Of a DNA stretch of 64,000 nucleotides, positions 12,361 to 24,659 are shown piece by piece. Both the position numbers and the translations under genes were made by a program. The DNA is from Lichtheimia corymbifera B2541 (lineage: Eukaryota; Mucoromycota; Mucoromycetes; Mucorales; Lichtheimiaceae). Every line of letters begins with the position of its first letter. Position 1 is the stretch's first letter. The notes beneath the pieces were generated by a model that worked only from the letters and a program-made list of their open reading frames with translations, was not told the origin of the DNA and searched no databases. The stretch is from positions 62,001-126,000 of the forward strand of contig JNEU01000922.1 in the NCBI GenBank assembly GCA_000697475.1, given 5' to 3'.

Positions 12361-12850
12361 ATGAACGACGAAGAAAGAAACCAAAGACATCAGCGATATC
12401 TCGAATTGGTGTTAAGAATCCAAGGCTCCAGGTTCCAAGTTGCACCAGCTAGTGCACGTCGCATACGGCTTGGGGACGAAACGCCAGCACAGCGACGTCA
12501 GCTTTTAACGCAGCACTTGCAAGACAATCAACTACCAGCTGATATTCTTATATCTCGCTCAAAATTTTATCAATAATGGCACGAGCAACATGGTTGCAAT
12601 TGTATCGGCAGAGCTTATATTACGCTGGTTGCAAAGGCATACAAGCTTCCGCAGGTTAAACACTGAAATGATGGATGAGCGAAGCGAAAGGCTTGCCAAC
12701 AATATCCGTATCACAGACGCGTTGATTGGATGGCTTGAAACCCGATTACGTGCAGGGTCATACGATATCAATGATATTCCATTGGAGCTGTTTGCTCATG
12801 ATGACCAAGGAGCAGTGATTTTTGGTAGACATGATCCTTGGCATTCATGA
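12361..12850 (+). CDS. small hypothetical protein, spliced or frameshifted
   Basis: Two adjoining open frames look like one gene. The first (12361-12576) is helical and charged (MNDEERNQRHQRYLELVLR). The second, in another frame through 12850, reads MVAIVSAELILRWLQ, later ITDALIGWLETRLRAGS, and ends DPWHS. No canonical intron joins them neatly; a CCAG acceptor at 12538 would enter the second frame, but the matching donor is poor. Either a frameshift or an unusual intron is required. No family recognised. Confidence 0.35.
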
Positions 12851-13183
12851 AGATGTATGGAACCGACACTTGGGTGCCCCAGAGGACGTGAAAATGGGTC
12901 CAACCAACACGACCGTCATTTGCCATGGCAACCAGCTCAAGGTGTTTATCCCAATTCAACTCAATACAACCATTCCATCCTAAGGATAACCCCCAATGAT
13001 TCATGATAGTAAAGAAAGGCAATAATGATACTGATATGATTGCCTGAGTGTAATATTACAATCTACAATGAAAGAAAAAAAGTGTATGGGTACATGGGTG
13101 GCGGAAAGAAAAATGATTCTATACAGTATTAGAGAGTGGGGAGTAACAAAGAGAGAAAAAGGAGAGAATGGAATAGAATGGAT
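12851..13183. other. short intergenic stretch
   Basis: Contains the 3' flank of SUA5 (minus strand). No gene, repeat or RNA seen. Confidence 0.5.
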
Positions 13184-14452
13184 CTATGTACACACTTTGG
13201 AAGCAGCCTTGCGTAAACGATTCATCACCGCCATGCCTTCTTGTGTTTCAGTGACGCCTTGAACAAAAATAACATCGACGTTACGAGTATCCAAATCACG
13301 TAATCCGCCAAATAAACCGCGAGCAACCTCCTCAGCTGATGTACCCATCGAGATGCGTTCCACTGTCACCGATGATGATGATGATGATGGCTGTGTATTG
13401 TCATCACTCTTGTTGGTTCTTGATGTCAATAATCCCACCTTGGTAGCATCCTTGAAATGAGCATTGTATTCCTCTTTCCATCGTTGTTCGAAGTCATGGA
13501 CATTGGCATCAATAAGGACAACAGGCGCATCGGGAGAGTAATGACGATATTTCATGCCAGGTGTCGTAGGTGCTTCTTCAAGAGCCTTATCCACAAAATC
13601 CTTACGATATACTTGAAGGCCAGGTAACAAATCCGCCAAAGCCTCGTAGGTGACACCTCCAGGACGTAAGATAGCAGCTGGTGATCTTAATCCATCCAAG
13701 ACGGTACTTTCAACACCCACACGACATGGACCCCCATCCAAAATAGCAGGAATTCGTCCTTGAAGATCATCATACACGTGTTGAGCTGTTGTAGTCGATG
13801 GCTTGCCAGATGCATTAGCAGAGGGAGCAGCGAGCGGGAAACCACATGCATCAATCAACGCACGTGCAACTGGATGTGCTGGAAAGCGTACTGCCACAGT
13901 AGGCTGACCACATGTCACGGAAGCGGGTACAATATCAGGATGGGCGGGTACAATGATAGTCAAGGGTCCTGGCCAATGACGCTCGACAATGGGGAGATAC
14001 ACTGCAGGGATCTTGCGATCGGGCAACATGGACTCCAACATGCTCAATGACGATACATGAACAATAAGAGGATTGTCTTGAGGCCGGTTCTTGGCTGCGA
14101 AAATCTTGCTGACAGCGTCTGAAGAGAGAGCATTGGCTGCAAGACCATAGACTGTTTCGGTAGGAATCCCTACAGCTTCACCTTGCTTGAGCCAATCGAC
14201 AGCTTGGTCAATCGCTTGCTGGTCGGGAGCATGAGTAATAACAGGTTTGGCATTGAGACTCTCGTCTTGAAACTGGAAATGTGCTGACTGAACAGGTAGG
14301 ATTTGTGTTTGAAAGTGACGCATGGTGGTCAATGGCGAGTGGCGGGTATATGAACGACGTGCAAGGGAAAAACAAGAACCAAGAAAACGCATGATGGATG
14401 GATGGCTTATCCGCGACAACTCACTCTGAGCAAGAAAAAAGGACATTGCCAA
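13184..14452 (-). CDS. SUA5: threonylcarbamoyl-AMP synthase (Sua5/YrdC/YwlC)
   Basis: Makes L-threonylcarbamoyl-AMP from threonine, bicarbonate and ATP for the t6A37 modification of ANN-decoding tRNAs, in cytosol and mitochondria. Single uninterrupted frame, 422 aa. The YrdC domain (about residues 75-265) has GIPTETVYGLAANAL, AKNRPQDNPLIVH, GPLTIIVPA and the SAPSANASGKPS loop. The Sua5-specific C-terminal domain follows the linker TPGMKYRHYSPDAPVVLI, so this is the long Sua5 type rather than short YrdC. Three in-frame Met codons (14452, 14392, 14323) precede the domain. The first 45 residues are rich in Ser, Arg and hydrophobics with few acids, like a mitochondrial presequence; the third Met would give a form without it. 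The intronless structure contrasts with the neighbours. Confidence 0.93.
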   Translation of the reverse strand: MAMSFFLAQSELSRISHPSIMRFLGSCFSLARRSYTRHSPLTTMRHFQTQILPVQSAHFQFQDESLNAKPVITHAPDQQAIDQAVDWLKQGEAVGIPTETVYGLAANALSSDAVSKIFAAKNRPQDNPLIVHVSSLSMLESMLPDRKIPAVYLPIVERHWPGPLTIIVPAHPDIVPASVTCGQPTVAVRFPAHPVARALIDACGFPLAAPSANASGKPSTTTAQHVYDDLQGRIPAILDGGPCRVGVESTVLDGLRSPAAILRPGGVTYEALADLLPGLQVYRKDFVDKALEEAPTTPGMKYRHYSPDAPVVLIDANVHDFEQRWKEEYNAHFKDATKVGLLTSRTNKSDDNTQPSSSSSSVTVERISMGTSAEEVARGLFGGLRDLDTRNVDVIFVQGVTETQEGMAVMNRLRKAASKVCT

Positions 14453-14519
14453 ATCAGGAAATCTCTACCCAACATGTCGTTGTTGTCAAACTGTATGTAT
14501 ATCTCTTTATTTGTAGTTC

Positions 14520-16072
14520 TTATGAGGAATAGGAGGAATGGTGATGATGCTTGTTATTGATGGCACACATCCAAATACGGGTTTTGTATAGCTTAAACAG
14601 CTCTCTCACTAGCTCTCTAAAATCGACTCGTTCTTCAGCAGTAAAATGAAAGGTCAATTTACGACGATCCCATTGGTACTCGGCTCTCAGCACCTGCATC
14701 GGTAACTCCCGTTCTTTGATCTTGCTTTGACACACCAATAACGCCTTGGCTTCATCTTGTGCTTTTGTTGGCAAGGTGGCAATCTCTTCTCGAGTCGCCA
14801 ATCGATACAATCGTCTTACACACGTCGTCGTGCTGCTGCTGCTGTTGTCATCTTCTTCTTCTTCATCATCATCGTCGTCATCATCATTCTTCTTCTTGGT
14901 CGTAGTCTTGGCAAAAACTCCTTTCACTTGACCCATATCTTGACCACGGTCAGCTTCCACAATCACCAAATCACCTTCTTTCACCTCATTGTCATCATTT
15001 CCATCATGCTGCATATAATAAATGTCTTGTCGTCCAGGTGCCAGTTCCACTGTAAATAGGGTGACAGTATCATCGTGTAACAATTCAAGCAGGGGAACAC
15101 CCTTGCCCATATTCTGCACCTCACTTGCAGTCATTGAGGACATGGATGCAGCCAATGAACCCGCGTTCATACGATTACTCATCGATGGTGTGCTGCTAAA
15201 ATAGTCATCAATACGTTGCATAAGTTCAGGGCTCAAGGGCGGATCTTGGTGACACATGGATGATGATGATGCTGTGGCAGCACAAGACGGCGACGAATAA
15301 CGACGAGAAGCGGCGTCGGTCTTTGTATACAATGGTCTATTCAAGCAACATGACACATCCATTACGTATATGTTAGTGATATCCCCTTTTTGATCACTCT
15401 CTCTTTCCCCCCAAAAATAAAATGGGATGATATACTCTACCTATCTAGATCACCTGATACCAACGATTGCCAATAATCCTTTTTGCTTTGATCCGTAGTC
15501 GAAAGCACAGTGTCAGGAAAAGATGAACGACGATGATAAGGCATGGAGGAGGAGGAAAGCGTCGTAACGGATGTTCTTCTCTTGGGTGTGATCATTGTTG
15601 GCGTAGCACTGGTACCCATCGATGACAACAATGGTGGTGGTAAACTTGTACTAAAACGACGCGGCTTATTGGAAGACATCCAAATGCTGTCATTTCCCCA
15701 AGGAAGTAATGTTGGACTCTCCCATGTTTTCCAAATAGTTGCAGGTGCAGGTAAACGGGTGGCCTTGGCTGGAAGGGGCGGTATGGCATCAATCAGAATA
15801 TCATGGTTGCTTGCATTATCCTTGGGAGGATCATCAAGTGGAAGCCAAGCTGCCACATGTTCTGCAGTAGCATAAGGATCAACATCCTCTGATATGAACA
15901 TGGTGCTGTTGTTATCCTTTTTCATGAGATCATGTTCTTTGGAAAGGGCGGGTGTGGTAGGTATGCTGTTGGACGAGGTGTCTGAAAAGTTGTCTGGGCG
16001 AATGGCGGTGTTACGATTGTCATCCATGGTATGAAAAGAGTGGTTTTGCTGTGATAAAACAGAGGAGGACAT
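14520..16072 (-). CDS. PSP1 C-terminal domain protein
   Basis: Related to yeast Psp1, named as a suppressor of DNA polymerase mutations; the biochemical role of the domain is unclear. Two exons, 16072-15441 and 15336-14520 (1449 nt, 482 aa), joined in phase across a 104 bp intron (donor GTAGAG, acceptor GAATAG). The N-terminal half is Ser/Thr/Pro-rich and probably disordered. The PSP1 domain spans roughly residues 300-470: GDLVIVEADRGQDMGQVKG at its start, and LRAEYQWDRRKLTFHFTAEE then FRELVRELFKLYKTRIWM near the end. An acidic insert (about 15 Asp/Glu) coded by a GAT/GAA tract splits the domain. The 16072 ATG follows a CA-repeat-bearing leader; the frame is open further 5' but lacks protein character. 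Confidence 0.85.
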
Positions 16073-16935
16073 GTTGATTGTATGTGTGTGTGTGTGTGAA
16101 AAAAGAAAGAAAGAAAGAAAGAGATGCACGTAGGGAACTTTGTAGGGAAAGCAACTTATTTGGGTGGGAAAGCAAACTGACGTGTTGCATGTTCCTGCTG
16201 CTTTAACACCACCATCTTTTTGTCCAACACCCCGCACACATCTCCCCCACCAGTCAGTCCAAAACCACCATACTCCCACACTCATCACCCAACTATCTTT
16301 GGTGCATAAATACACACGCTCCTCGTTTTAATAGTCTTATCTATGCTACACCATCCATTCATAGGCACAAGCGTGCATGTTTGAATAAATCTGCACCACT
16401 TGCATAAACCTTTTTCTCGATCTGTTTGCTTCCGCAGTCATTTTTGGGGTGTAATGTGTTTCGTGTAAGTGAAGGCTATATCAAATGTGAGTCCCTTGAC
16501 CCCCTCCTTTTAACGGGTGATGTGGTACGCATCATCATCCACATACCTTTTAATCCCCTGTATTGTCAGGAATCGATTTGCTAATGAGGGGATACATATG
16601 GACACGTACATTTTGTGTATATTCACGGCCTTGCATTTATTTATTTCAGTGCCTTATTTATCATTTGTTTCATACTTGCACACAGGCCACCTGCACGCGT
16701 GGGTGTGTGAATGTGAGAATAGAACACGCGTTTGACAAGCTTTACCTCCCACGCACCAATCACGCAACGACACTACCACTTTATCATTTTCCCCCTCTCC
16801 CCTATTTCCCCTTTTGTACCACCCCACCATTGACGACGATAAATATGCTGGGTGGGAAACCACGTGGTTATGCTCTGCACAGCTCATTTCTTTGTTCCAA
16901 GAGAACCAATGCTATTTTTTATGTCTTTTTTTTTT
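16073..16935. other. intergenic, PSP1 promoter side, with a GT/CA repeat
   Basis: A (GT)n tract at about 16081-16099 is followed by GAAA repeats to about 16122. The rest shows scattered pyrimidine-rich blocks and no gene. Confidence 0.5.
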
Positions 16936-17742
16936 CTAAAACACAATGTCATTCATGACAATTTGCTGGAATTTTTCATTTGTGTCTTCTGGTTTGGGTC
17001 CCCAAAACACACCACGCGGTGTTTCTTCTGCATTCCGTGCAAGCCATAAGCGCTGCATGAGCCCTGGAAGTGGGTCAATACGCAAAACAAGCTTAAAGCG
17101 TTCACCCGCATCAACAGGATCCACCAAGGCTTCACCCACTCGTCCTCGAAGTCGATCACCGCTATAGAATCGTCGAAACCATGATTGAGATGCTTCATCA
17201 AAAGCATATGTTGTAAATTGAAGCATGATGGCTGCCCTGCGTAACGAGTGATGATCGAGTTGCATAAAAGTGGACCGGCTCACTAGACCTTCAAAGTAAA
17301 TGGGTGCATCGGCAGCTGTATAATTGACATTGGAAAGCACCGTCAATACATAATCGGGAAACTCTTGTTCGATGCCAGTGTCGTTTTGTTGTTGTTGCTG
17401 TTGATGTACAGGTTGATCAGGCAAAAACCTTCGGAATGTGCCTTCCATGTAGTGGATGTATCCTTTTTCATATACAACGACAGCAATTGGTTAGTCCATG
17501 GTGGGCTTGTTGAATACCCGACGCGCATTGTTCTCCAACACAAAAAGTGTCACACAAACAGCAACGTCTTTTCGATACATACCAAATGGGGTGGGTTCAC
17601 CAAGACGAGTATAATAACCTTGCTCAATGCTCAGTTTTTCACGAATAGGCTGATGATGCCGAGTACGATCATCAGCATAGACAGTGGTGATGGTGGTTGC
17701 CGTCATCAAGACGACCATTAGGAGGAAAAGTCGATGAATCAT
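16936..17742 (-). CDS. predicted secreted/luminal protein, frame interrupted by one TAA
   Basis: Minus-strand frame of 269 codons starting at 17742. The N-terminus (MIHRLFLLMVVLMTATTITT, then VYADD) is a clear signal peptide. The frame meets one TAA at 17493-17491 after NKPTMD, then continues in the same frame as PIAVVVYEKGYIHYMEGTF and remains open to 16936, with good protein character (YVLTVLSNVNYTAADAP, RRAAIMLQFTTYAFDEA). Candidate introns around the stop fail: GTATTC (17512) to AAAAAG removes it but shifts the frame. So either a weak donor (GTCGGG) is used, the stop is read through, the gene is dead, or there is a sequence error. No family recognised; no transmembrane segment is seen after the signal. 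Confidence 0.55.
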
Positions 17743-18840
17743 ATTACACACAGTAGTGCCCGGAATAGGTGGATGTATATACAAGTGGGCAAAGAAAAAT
17801 AAAAGGAAGATCGGTTTGGTGAAAGGGTCGCGGGTTGAGGGGGGGTATTGAATAAAAAGAAGCGCGCAACATTTAATCATTGATAATTTATGCAACCGAT
17901 CCATCCCGGTTCAGTTTAAAATCGTCAGCACGGTGATGTCGTTTCTGCTTTTTGCTGGTTCTCAGCTAAACTCGACCACTTCTTTTCGACGACGACAACC
18001 TCTTGTAGTATTAGACATGAATGTTGTGCTACAACATCCACGCTTCTGGGTAACAGCAAGTTTACATAGATCGCCAGAATCATGATGCTACCAGGGTCTT
18101 GTCAGGGTTGATGTAATACCTACCCCATGTAAACAAAAAGCATATTTCATGGCGCACGTGCTCTGTATGTCCTTGCCGAATGCTGCACCGACCAATTTCT
18201 GTCACAGCTTACTTATGCATCACCATGCTTAAGAACATATATCCATCTTGGATTAGCTTCCTGTATCCATATCAGGAAATAAAAAATTGCGTCCATTGTT
18301 CATGCAGCAGGTAAATCCCATCCAATCTCATACACACACCACTCCCAGGAATAAATAATTGGTGGCAATGACGCTTCATGACACTTGGCAGGCATAGTGT
18401 ATGCGTGTTGTCGTTGATTCCCGAAAAAATGGAAATGATGGATCATCATCGTTATGATAGCCGAATAGCCGACATCGTAAAGAGACCTGCATGTTGCTGT
18501 CATGGGGTGCAATATAAGTTGGCATCAGTGATCTTTTAACCATAATCTGCTGAGCATTTTGCCAAGGTCAAGAAAGAATTGGATGCTCCATACCCCGATA
18601 CGTTTGCCACAAGCATCATCACCATGAGCGTGCATTACAAGTAACGTTAGTATGCTAGCAATGGCGACGTTTTTGCCGCACGTTGGCTACAAAATGGTAC
18701 CTTCATGATACCTGGAACCAGGGAGCTGTTTATTCAAGATATATGCATCAAAAGTGTCATCCCATCGCCCCATATCCTTATCCTTATCCTTATACAATCA
18801 AACATTTCATGCATTGCTCTTTAAACCCCAATCTCAAACT
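17743..18840. other. intergenic, no gene seen
   Basis: AT-rich with short open frames lacking protein character. A short CCTTAT hexamer run lies at about 18774-18795. Contains the promoter of the secreted-protein gene and the 3' flank of the TANGO6 homologue. Confidence 0.5.
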
Positions 18841-21800
18841 CTATTTGAAGATTTCTCTACGTGTAATTACATCTAGATCCGCTAATGCTGTTCGTGCCTG
18901 ATGTCGTGTAAGCTCATCCGGGTCCGTGTCTTCAATGTATCGCAACGTTCTATATGTTCTCTTCAAGTATTCGCTTGGATAACTATACAGCGTCTCAGAT
19001 GCCATGCCTCGGAACAACGATATGATCACCACAGTGGCGGCTATAGCATGCATAATGAGCTCACTGGCCTTTTCGATTCACCATGCCATATATGTGTCTT
19101 ACCTCTACGAATCTCTGGTGCCTTTTCTATTTCCAAGATATTCAAGACCCAATCAACAAGTGCATGTAGCATGCCTGCCATGGCGGCTGGGCAAGTTTGA
19201 CACGCTGTACTGAGAATAGATAGTGCTGATACCCGAAGATGAACATCAACTTGAGGACGATTCAACACCGTTTCCAGTGGTTTCACAAGGTTTTTTACTA
19301 AGGCACAGCATTAGGCCCTGATCCTTTTCACTTCAAAATGAATATACACGTACCATAGATACTCAATGCATCACCAGCCCGTTGCACAGTTTGTAGTAAT
19401 GCTTCACCAATTCGCAGTCGATTATCAAGCGTTTGTGCATTGTCGCTGTAAATGGCACCCAATTTCTTAATGATCTCGTTGCCGTGGGTATCTGTAAGTG
19501 CTGATAGGCCCTTGATCGCATTCAAATAAATGTAGCTACACCATCACCACACTGCGGTTAATGTTGAACGCAAATCCAAGAGTGAACCATTTACCTGTCC
19601 TCATCTTGAACCAGCCGTATAAAGATATCCAATACATTGTCCAATCCTTCTCCAGAAGATACAAGTGGATCCCGGGCCAACACCATATCTCTGAGCATAG
19701 CCATGCCATGAGCACGAACTGGCAATAACTCATCTTGAAGCGCCTTCATGGCCTCTCGATACTTTTCCTTGGAAGCATCCAAACCATCGGATCGCTTGCT
19801 TCGAGCCATTCTTTGTGCTGATACCAAGGAGGTGATGGCAAGGAGTAATTCTTGCACAGGTGCTTGTAGCTCTTCAATCTGATAGGATTCGAGTTTTTTG
19901 AGAGGCTCAATGGTGGATTCCAACAGCTGATTCACTTTTGTATCCAATTCATCATTTTCTAAAGAAGGGATAAGTCGATCCTGTACATGATCTTATAAAA
20001 GATGCCAAAGCTTACCATGAATGACGGCTCGTAATAAACTAATGGCCATGATCAATGACTCAAAGTCTTCTTGTACTTGTTCATCATCGGGTATCTCTTC
20101 TTCCACATCCTCTGAGGATACAATATTGGTGATATCCACTCTTTGCTGCTTAGCTTTGCTGTTGCTTGCGCGCTGCTTCTCCTTGAGCCGTTCAATGTTT
20201 TCCACATAGCCATGAATGACGTTGGATGCAAATCCTACAATCTGTGCTGGTTTGGACAGGATTTCAGGTCCCAGGGTATCTTGCATGCCAGTGATAAGAT
20301 GTAATATAAGCAGCATCCTATGATTAAATAATGAGATCATCCATCCTCCTCTTCATCCTCCTCAAATCTTACTCACAATCGTGGATCGGTATCGCCTGCC
20401 AATGATTGTAATCCAGAGTATTCGCTTAGTAGAAACACGAAAAAGTCACCGCACAGACTTTGATTGTTGGCTTGTGAAATAAAGTTGACAAGGACTGCAG
20501 GATCCAATGGAAGCTCATTGCCACCCAATGGCTTGGGATAAGCTCGCACGCGCATTTCAACACCACCGGATGATCCTGGCGCAAAATAAGCAAGCCGTGA
20601 TCCACTCAAATCCCGTTTGCTGAGGACAACCCGCTTCAAATCATTCACGGCTTCATTCGAACCAATAATGCGGAAATAGGTCTTGAGAATGTCCAGCACC
20701 ATCTCACGTAAGCCTGATTTTGATTTGACGGTATAGTCGTAAAGATAATAAAGAGCAAGCACCGCCCTGTCGAGAAACGCCTGAATCACTTGACCTGAAG
20801 GCTCACCACCCACCATGATCTGATGCAATGTTCGTAGCAGTAACTCGAGTTCAGATTCTGACAAGGCTTGTTGGTCGTCTGTATCCATTGTCGAAGCCGT
20901 TGTGTCTTCTTGCTGCTTGTTCCACGTATTGACAAAGGACCCCACGATCGGATCCACTATCATGGATTTGGATAAGGTTGGATGATGGGTGATCATTCGG
21001 CCAAGAATAAAGGTCACCACTTGTCGAGTGGATGCTCTGGCATTGGGATTCTGTACACTCTCTTGCAGTAAAGTAACCAGCTGGGGTGCAATCACGGCAT
21101 AATAACTCTGATGTAAAACAAAAAAGGTGAAAGTTAGGTGATATGCATGATGTCAATCTTCAAGACAATAAAATATATATACCTCCACGGATGGCATTTG
21201 TTTGGGTACAGCAAGAACAAGCTTAGAAACCTTTTCAAGTTGATCCAATTGTACTGGAAAATTGGAACAAAGAATTAAAAATTGGAACAAAGAATTAACC
21301 CATATGTATCGAACAATGACCATTGCCTTTGTTCTTACCTTGTTCGACATCAGCAACAGTAAACTCAAGAACAGTGGCAACACCTCTGGGTTTGAGCAAG
21401 ATCCTTGATAAAAAGCGTCCACAAATACTTCGGAGCCAAGCAGGAACTGGGTGCAACGGCGATGTGCCCAACAAGAGCATTAATGATTCCATACATTGAT
21501 GTACATCCGATCTATATTTAGGGGGTTAATACTCGAGTCAAGGGACCGTTGATGCACTCATTCACTTGCCTCTCAAACAACCACATAAACATGCGTGCAC
21601 ATTTGTCTCTTTCAGCGCGCGTCAATCCCGCAGGTTGTTGCTTTGTTGCTAACAAGATTTGTGAAGGGTTGGTTGGCATGGTTGTGCTCGGTGATGACGA
21701 TGATGGTGATGCAGCTGTAGGTGAAGGGCCATAAGCAAGTTGAAGCAAAGCGGCGTAGAGATCGGGTAAATGGCGTGTTAACAGAATAGATCCAACCGTG

Positions 21801-22485
21801 GTGAAGCTCTTGTGTGCTTGTACCGAAGCAGCAATCATGTCAACAAGTTGATTGGTGATATGGAAAAGTGAACGCGTCTCATGTTCGCCTTGGCCATGTT
21901 TCTCATCCGCTTCAGGTCGTGCAAGAAGTTCTTTTGAAGACGAGTTAATTGTGTTGCCATGGATGGATGATATTCATGCAAGCTTACCATGGTTTGTGTA
22001 GCCAGATTTGACACGCTTGGAGAGAGGAACACCCACACCTGGCAAGAAACATGGATACATGCCCCACGATATCACCGTTTGTAACATGGTATGAACCATC
22101 CTCAAATCACGCACACCCATATGGTCACGGTTGGCTGTAGTACATCAAGCTTAGTCAGTCGAACAAGTCCACACGCTCCTCATTTATACACACATACTGA
22201 CCCTCGTTGTCTTCTTCAGTTTGTAACAATGCTCGTTGAATGTCGTTTAAAAGCTGCATGCACTTGTTGACAAAAGCTTGTTTGGTGGTTTCAGTGGAGT
22301 CGCGAGTAATGTCAAGCCGATCAAGACGCATGGCAAGTTGATCGTCGAGAGCGATCTCTGCAAAAGTCGCATAAGTGGCTCATTTCTCTCTTATCCTCGC
22401 ACTAGCAACAACCTGAGGTTTCTTCATTCTTTTCACTCGAGACTAAAATGGATGCTTCTGAGAAAAGGGCTTCAAGCTGCTCCAT
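18841..22485 (-). CDS. TANGO6/RTP1 homologue
   Basis: The family is HEAT-like: yeast Rtp1 acts in RNA polymerase II assembly and nuclear import, and metazoan TANGO6 in secretory traffic. Twelve exons on the minus strand: 22485-22413, 22357-22202, 22134-21988, 21930-21558, 21511-21339, 21253-21183, 21107-20377, 20317-20016, 19958-19595, 19535-19354, 19297-19103 and 19040-18841 (2967 nt, 988 aa). All joins keep phase. Helical repeats run throughout; GVGVPLSKR marks a conserved N-terminal segment. The C-terminal region has DELLPVRAHGMAMLRDMVL (RTP1_C1-like) and VDVHLRVSALSILSTACQTC (RTP1_C2-like). The exon 4/5 junction is the least certain: GTGCAT at 21557 is the only donor nearby that restores the frame. 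Start chosen at MEQLEALF; the family is about 1000-1100 aa long. Confidence 0.85.
21261..21298. repeat. 20-bp tandem duplication inside a TANGO6 intron
   Basis: ATTGGAACAAAGAATTAA occurs twice with a 20 bp period, just inside the intron next to exon 6 (21183-21253). It lies next to the polypyrimidine/acceptor region on the coding (minus) strand. Confidence 0.9.
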
Positions 22486-22744
22486 AATCAAAAGAAAGAG
22501 GTGGTCGTGGTGGCACAAATTCCCAACTTGAATTGTTCTCTTTTAAAGGCAGAGGCGTGCGCACGGTCAACGAAGCATGTTTCACATTTGTCGACAATGC
22601 AATGGACACGTGATCATTGTAGAATCTAAGTTAGAAGTCTCTTCTGATAATAAACGGTCGTCGTCAAGGGTTGTATATGCATGGCATGTCATAAACAATA
22701 AAGCATTCTTCAATAGACAATAACGATCCCTTTTTTATTCTATT

Positions 22745-24309
22745 CTACATAGCTTTACCCATTTGTCGCTTTCGATGAAGTGACGTCCGATAAATAATTC
22801 CATCAATCAAACTAGCTACTGTGAAAATCCCTCCTACAATGGCACAGACACCTGTGAGGAAGCTTGCAAAAGTGGGACGTGTCTCCGAGTAGATGACCAG
22901 CATTGGAGAAAAGTCCATGTTGATAAAAACGCCTATAATACAGTCCACTCATTAGATCTTCATGACCGAGAAAACACAACCTGCATTGCTTACCTGGTAG
23001 TCCATTGTTGGCTTGCATTTGTAAATCACGTTCCTGTCGACTGACTGAGTACTGGTAGGTATGGATCGATTTCCCACTAAGATAATTGATCTCTGCCGGC
23101 ACAATCTTCAAAAAGTATTGATACATGATGCTCGCTAAATTACCACCCATATTAGAATTTGATTCGGCCACGTAATAATAAAAAGGCACAACTTACATTG
23201 AGCGTTTCCCCACTTGCTACCATCCAATGGATTGATAAGATTCGTCATCTTGGTTCGCTTTTGTTTGTAAGCTGCCAACTCCTTTTGTTCCCCGAATTGT
23301 AACGAGTGAATGATATGCGAAAAGTCGTGATGCGAGGAAAGATAGGTGCGAACGTCGTGGATATGAGCACCACCATACACGAATGATTTGCCGGGCGAGA
23401 AATGGAAATTGCCACGCACTCTTCTCACTTTCAATTGACCATGCATGTTGCATCCTTCTTGCTGTTGTGAAGTCACGTGTTCGTTGACGCATTGCTCAAG
23501 GTCGCTTTCATCCGGTAACTTCCATCCCATATCAGAATAGGCTCGTCGTACATCATCGCATGTGTTGCAGCATGGATTGGCCTCGCCTTTGGGATTAGCA
23601 CCATAACATGGACCACAATAGTCATTTGCCGCTGTGTCCACAGCCATCTTGGTTGGATCCAACTTGTTGCTTAATTCTATTTCCTCACTCTTATCAGCGT
23701 CTCTCACTCAAGCTGTCTTCTTTATGGTCTTACCTGTTGCCTTTTCCCGATGAATCTCTTTGCCATCAGCATCCAATCGTACTTTGAACACATCATGATC
23801 ATAGTCGGTAACATGGTCGCCGCTTTCATCCATCACGTCCAAGCTCAAAACTATTACATTCATCTTATCAGCCATTGAGTCGGTATCCATACGTGCACAC
23901 GCAAAGTACTCACAATAACATGGCAAGTGTGGAAACGTAATGTTGAAGGATATAGGCAGATCGGTCTATGTAGGAGAAAGAGCTGTCAACAAACGAGCCG
24001 CTGCTTCACAATTGCACAATCGTCGTATATAGACTATACCATTTTGCCACTATCGACCACAATCTCTGGCTGCATCTCGGGTGTCAAATAGCGTGATATT
24101 TCGTATAGGAATAGAATAAAGATAATGATGCCACTCATCAACGATACTATAGTTGTCCAATGTCAGAGAAAAGTGTGTGTGTTTGTTGACCATGCAAGCT
24201 CCCCATCCGTACCATAAGCACCACTTGCTGTACGAATGCGTATATCGTCCAATGGTTTGGCGTATGCATCGAGCCTTCGAAATCGTTGTAAAAGAGACTT
24301 CCGGCTCAT
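22745..24309 (-). CDS. ERV46: ER-Golgi cargo receptor ERGIC-3/Erv46
   Basis: Cycles between ER and Golgi in COPII/COPI vesicles, with Erv41 as partner in the family. Seven exons on the minus strand: 24309-24213, 24146-24040, 23965-23914, 23850-23734, 23700-23197, 23134-22994 and 22932-22745 (1206 nt, 401 aa). The N-terminus FRRLDAYAKPLDDIRIRT is the family signature. One membrane segment follows (about residues 35-52, MSGIIIFILFLYEI) and another lies near the C-terminus (SFLTGVCAIVGGIFTVASLI). The luminal part has the conserved Cys pairs (YCGPCYGA, then NPCCNTCDDVRRAY), RGNFHFSPGKSF and YQYSVSRQERDL. Length agrees with the family (about 380-415 aa). The C-terminal tail RKRQMGKAM is short and basic; no classic KKxx motif is present. 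Confidence 0.95.
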
Positions 24310-24659
24310 GTTGTGTGGGGAGAGAGAGGGGGGTAAAGAAGGCTGAGAGGACGCCACGGCAAAAAGAGCAGAAGATTATAGTGTCGCACAAAGACGATCC
24401 TGTACCTTAATCGCAGGAATCCCTATTAAAGTTACCATGGCTACGACTATGTATCCATCATCATGCTATCAGAGTCCTTCATAAAAGATAAAAGAATGTA
24501 GCTATGTACCATTTACACGTGTGCATTGTGTGCATGGAGGAATAGGCCATTGACCTTCCTGTCTAATACACCCGCGCAAACAACCTCGACCAACGTCTTT
24601 TTTGGGCACAGCAAGTGATCTATCATAGCTGATGGTTGTCATTGTTCGATGATAATGAA
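24310..24659. other. intergenic, ERV46 promoter side
   Basis: No gene seen. Contains the 5' flank of ERV46 and short pyrimidine-rich stretches. Confidence 0.5.

Noticed and set aside
14746..15059. Two plus-strand frames rich in Ser/Val/Ile over the PSP1 gene
   Set aside because: Antisense to the acidic GAT/GAA tract of the real minus-strand gene.
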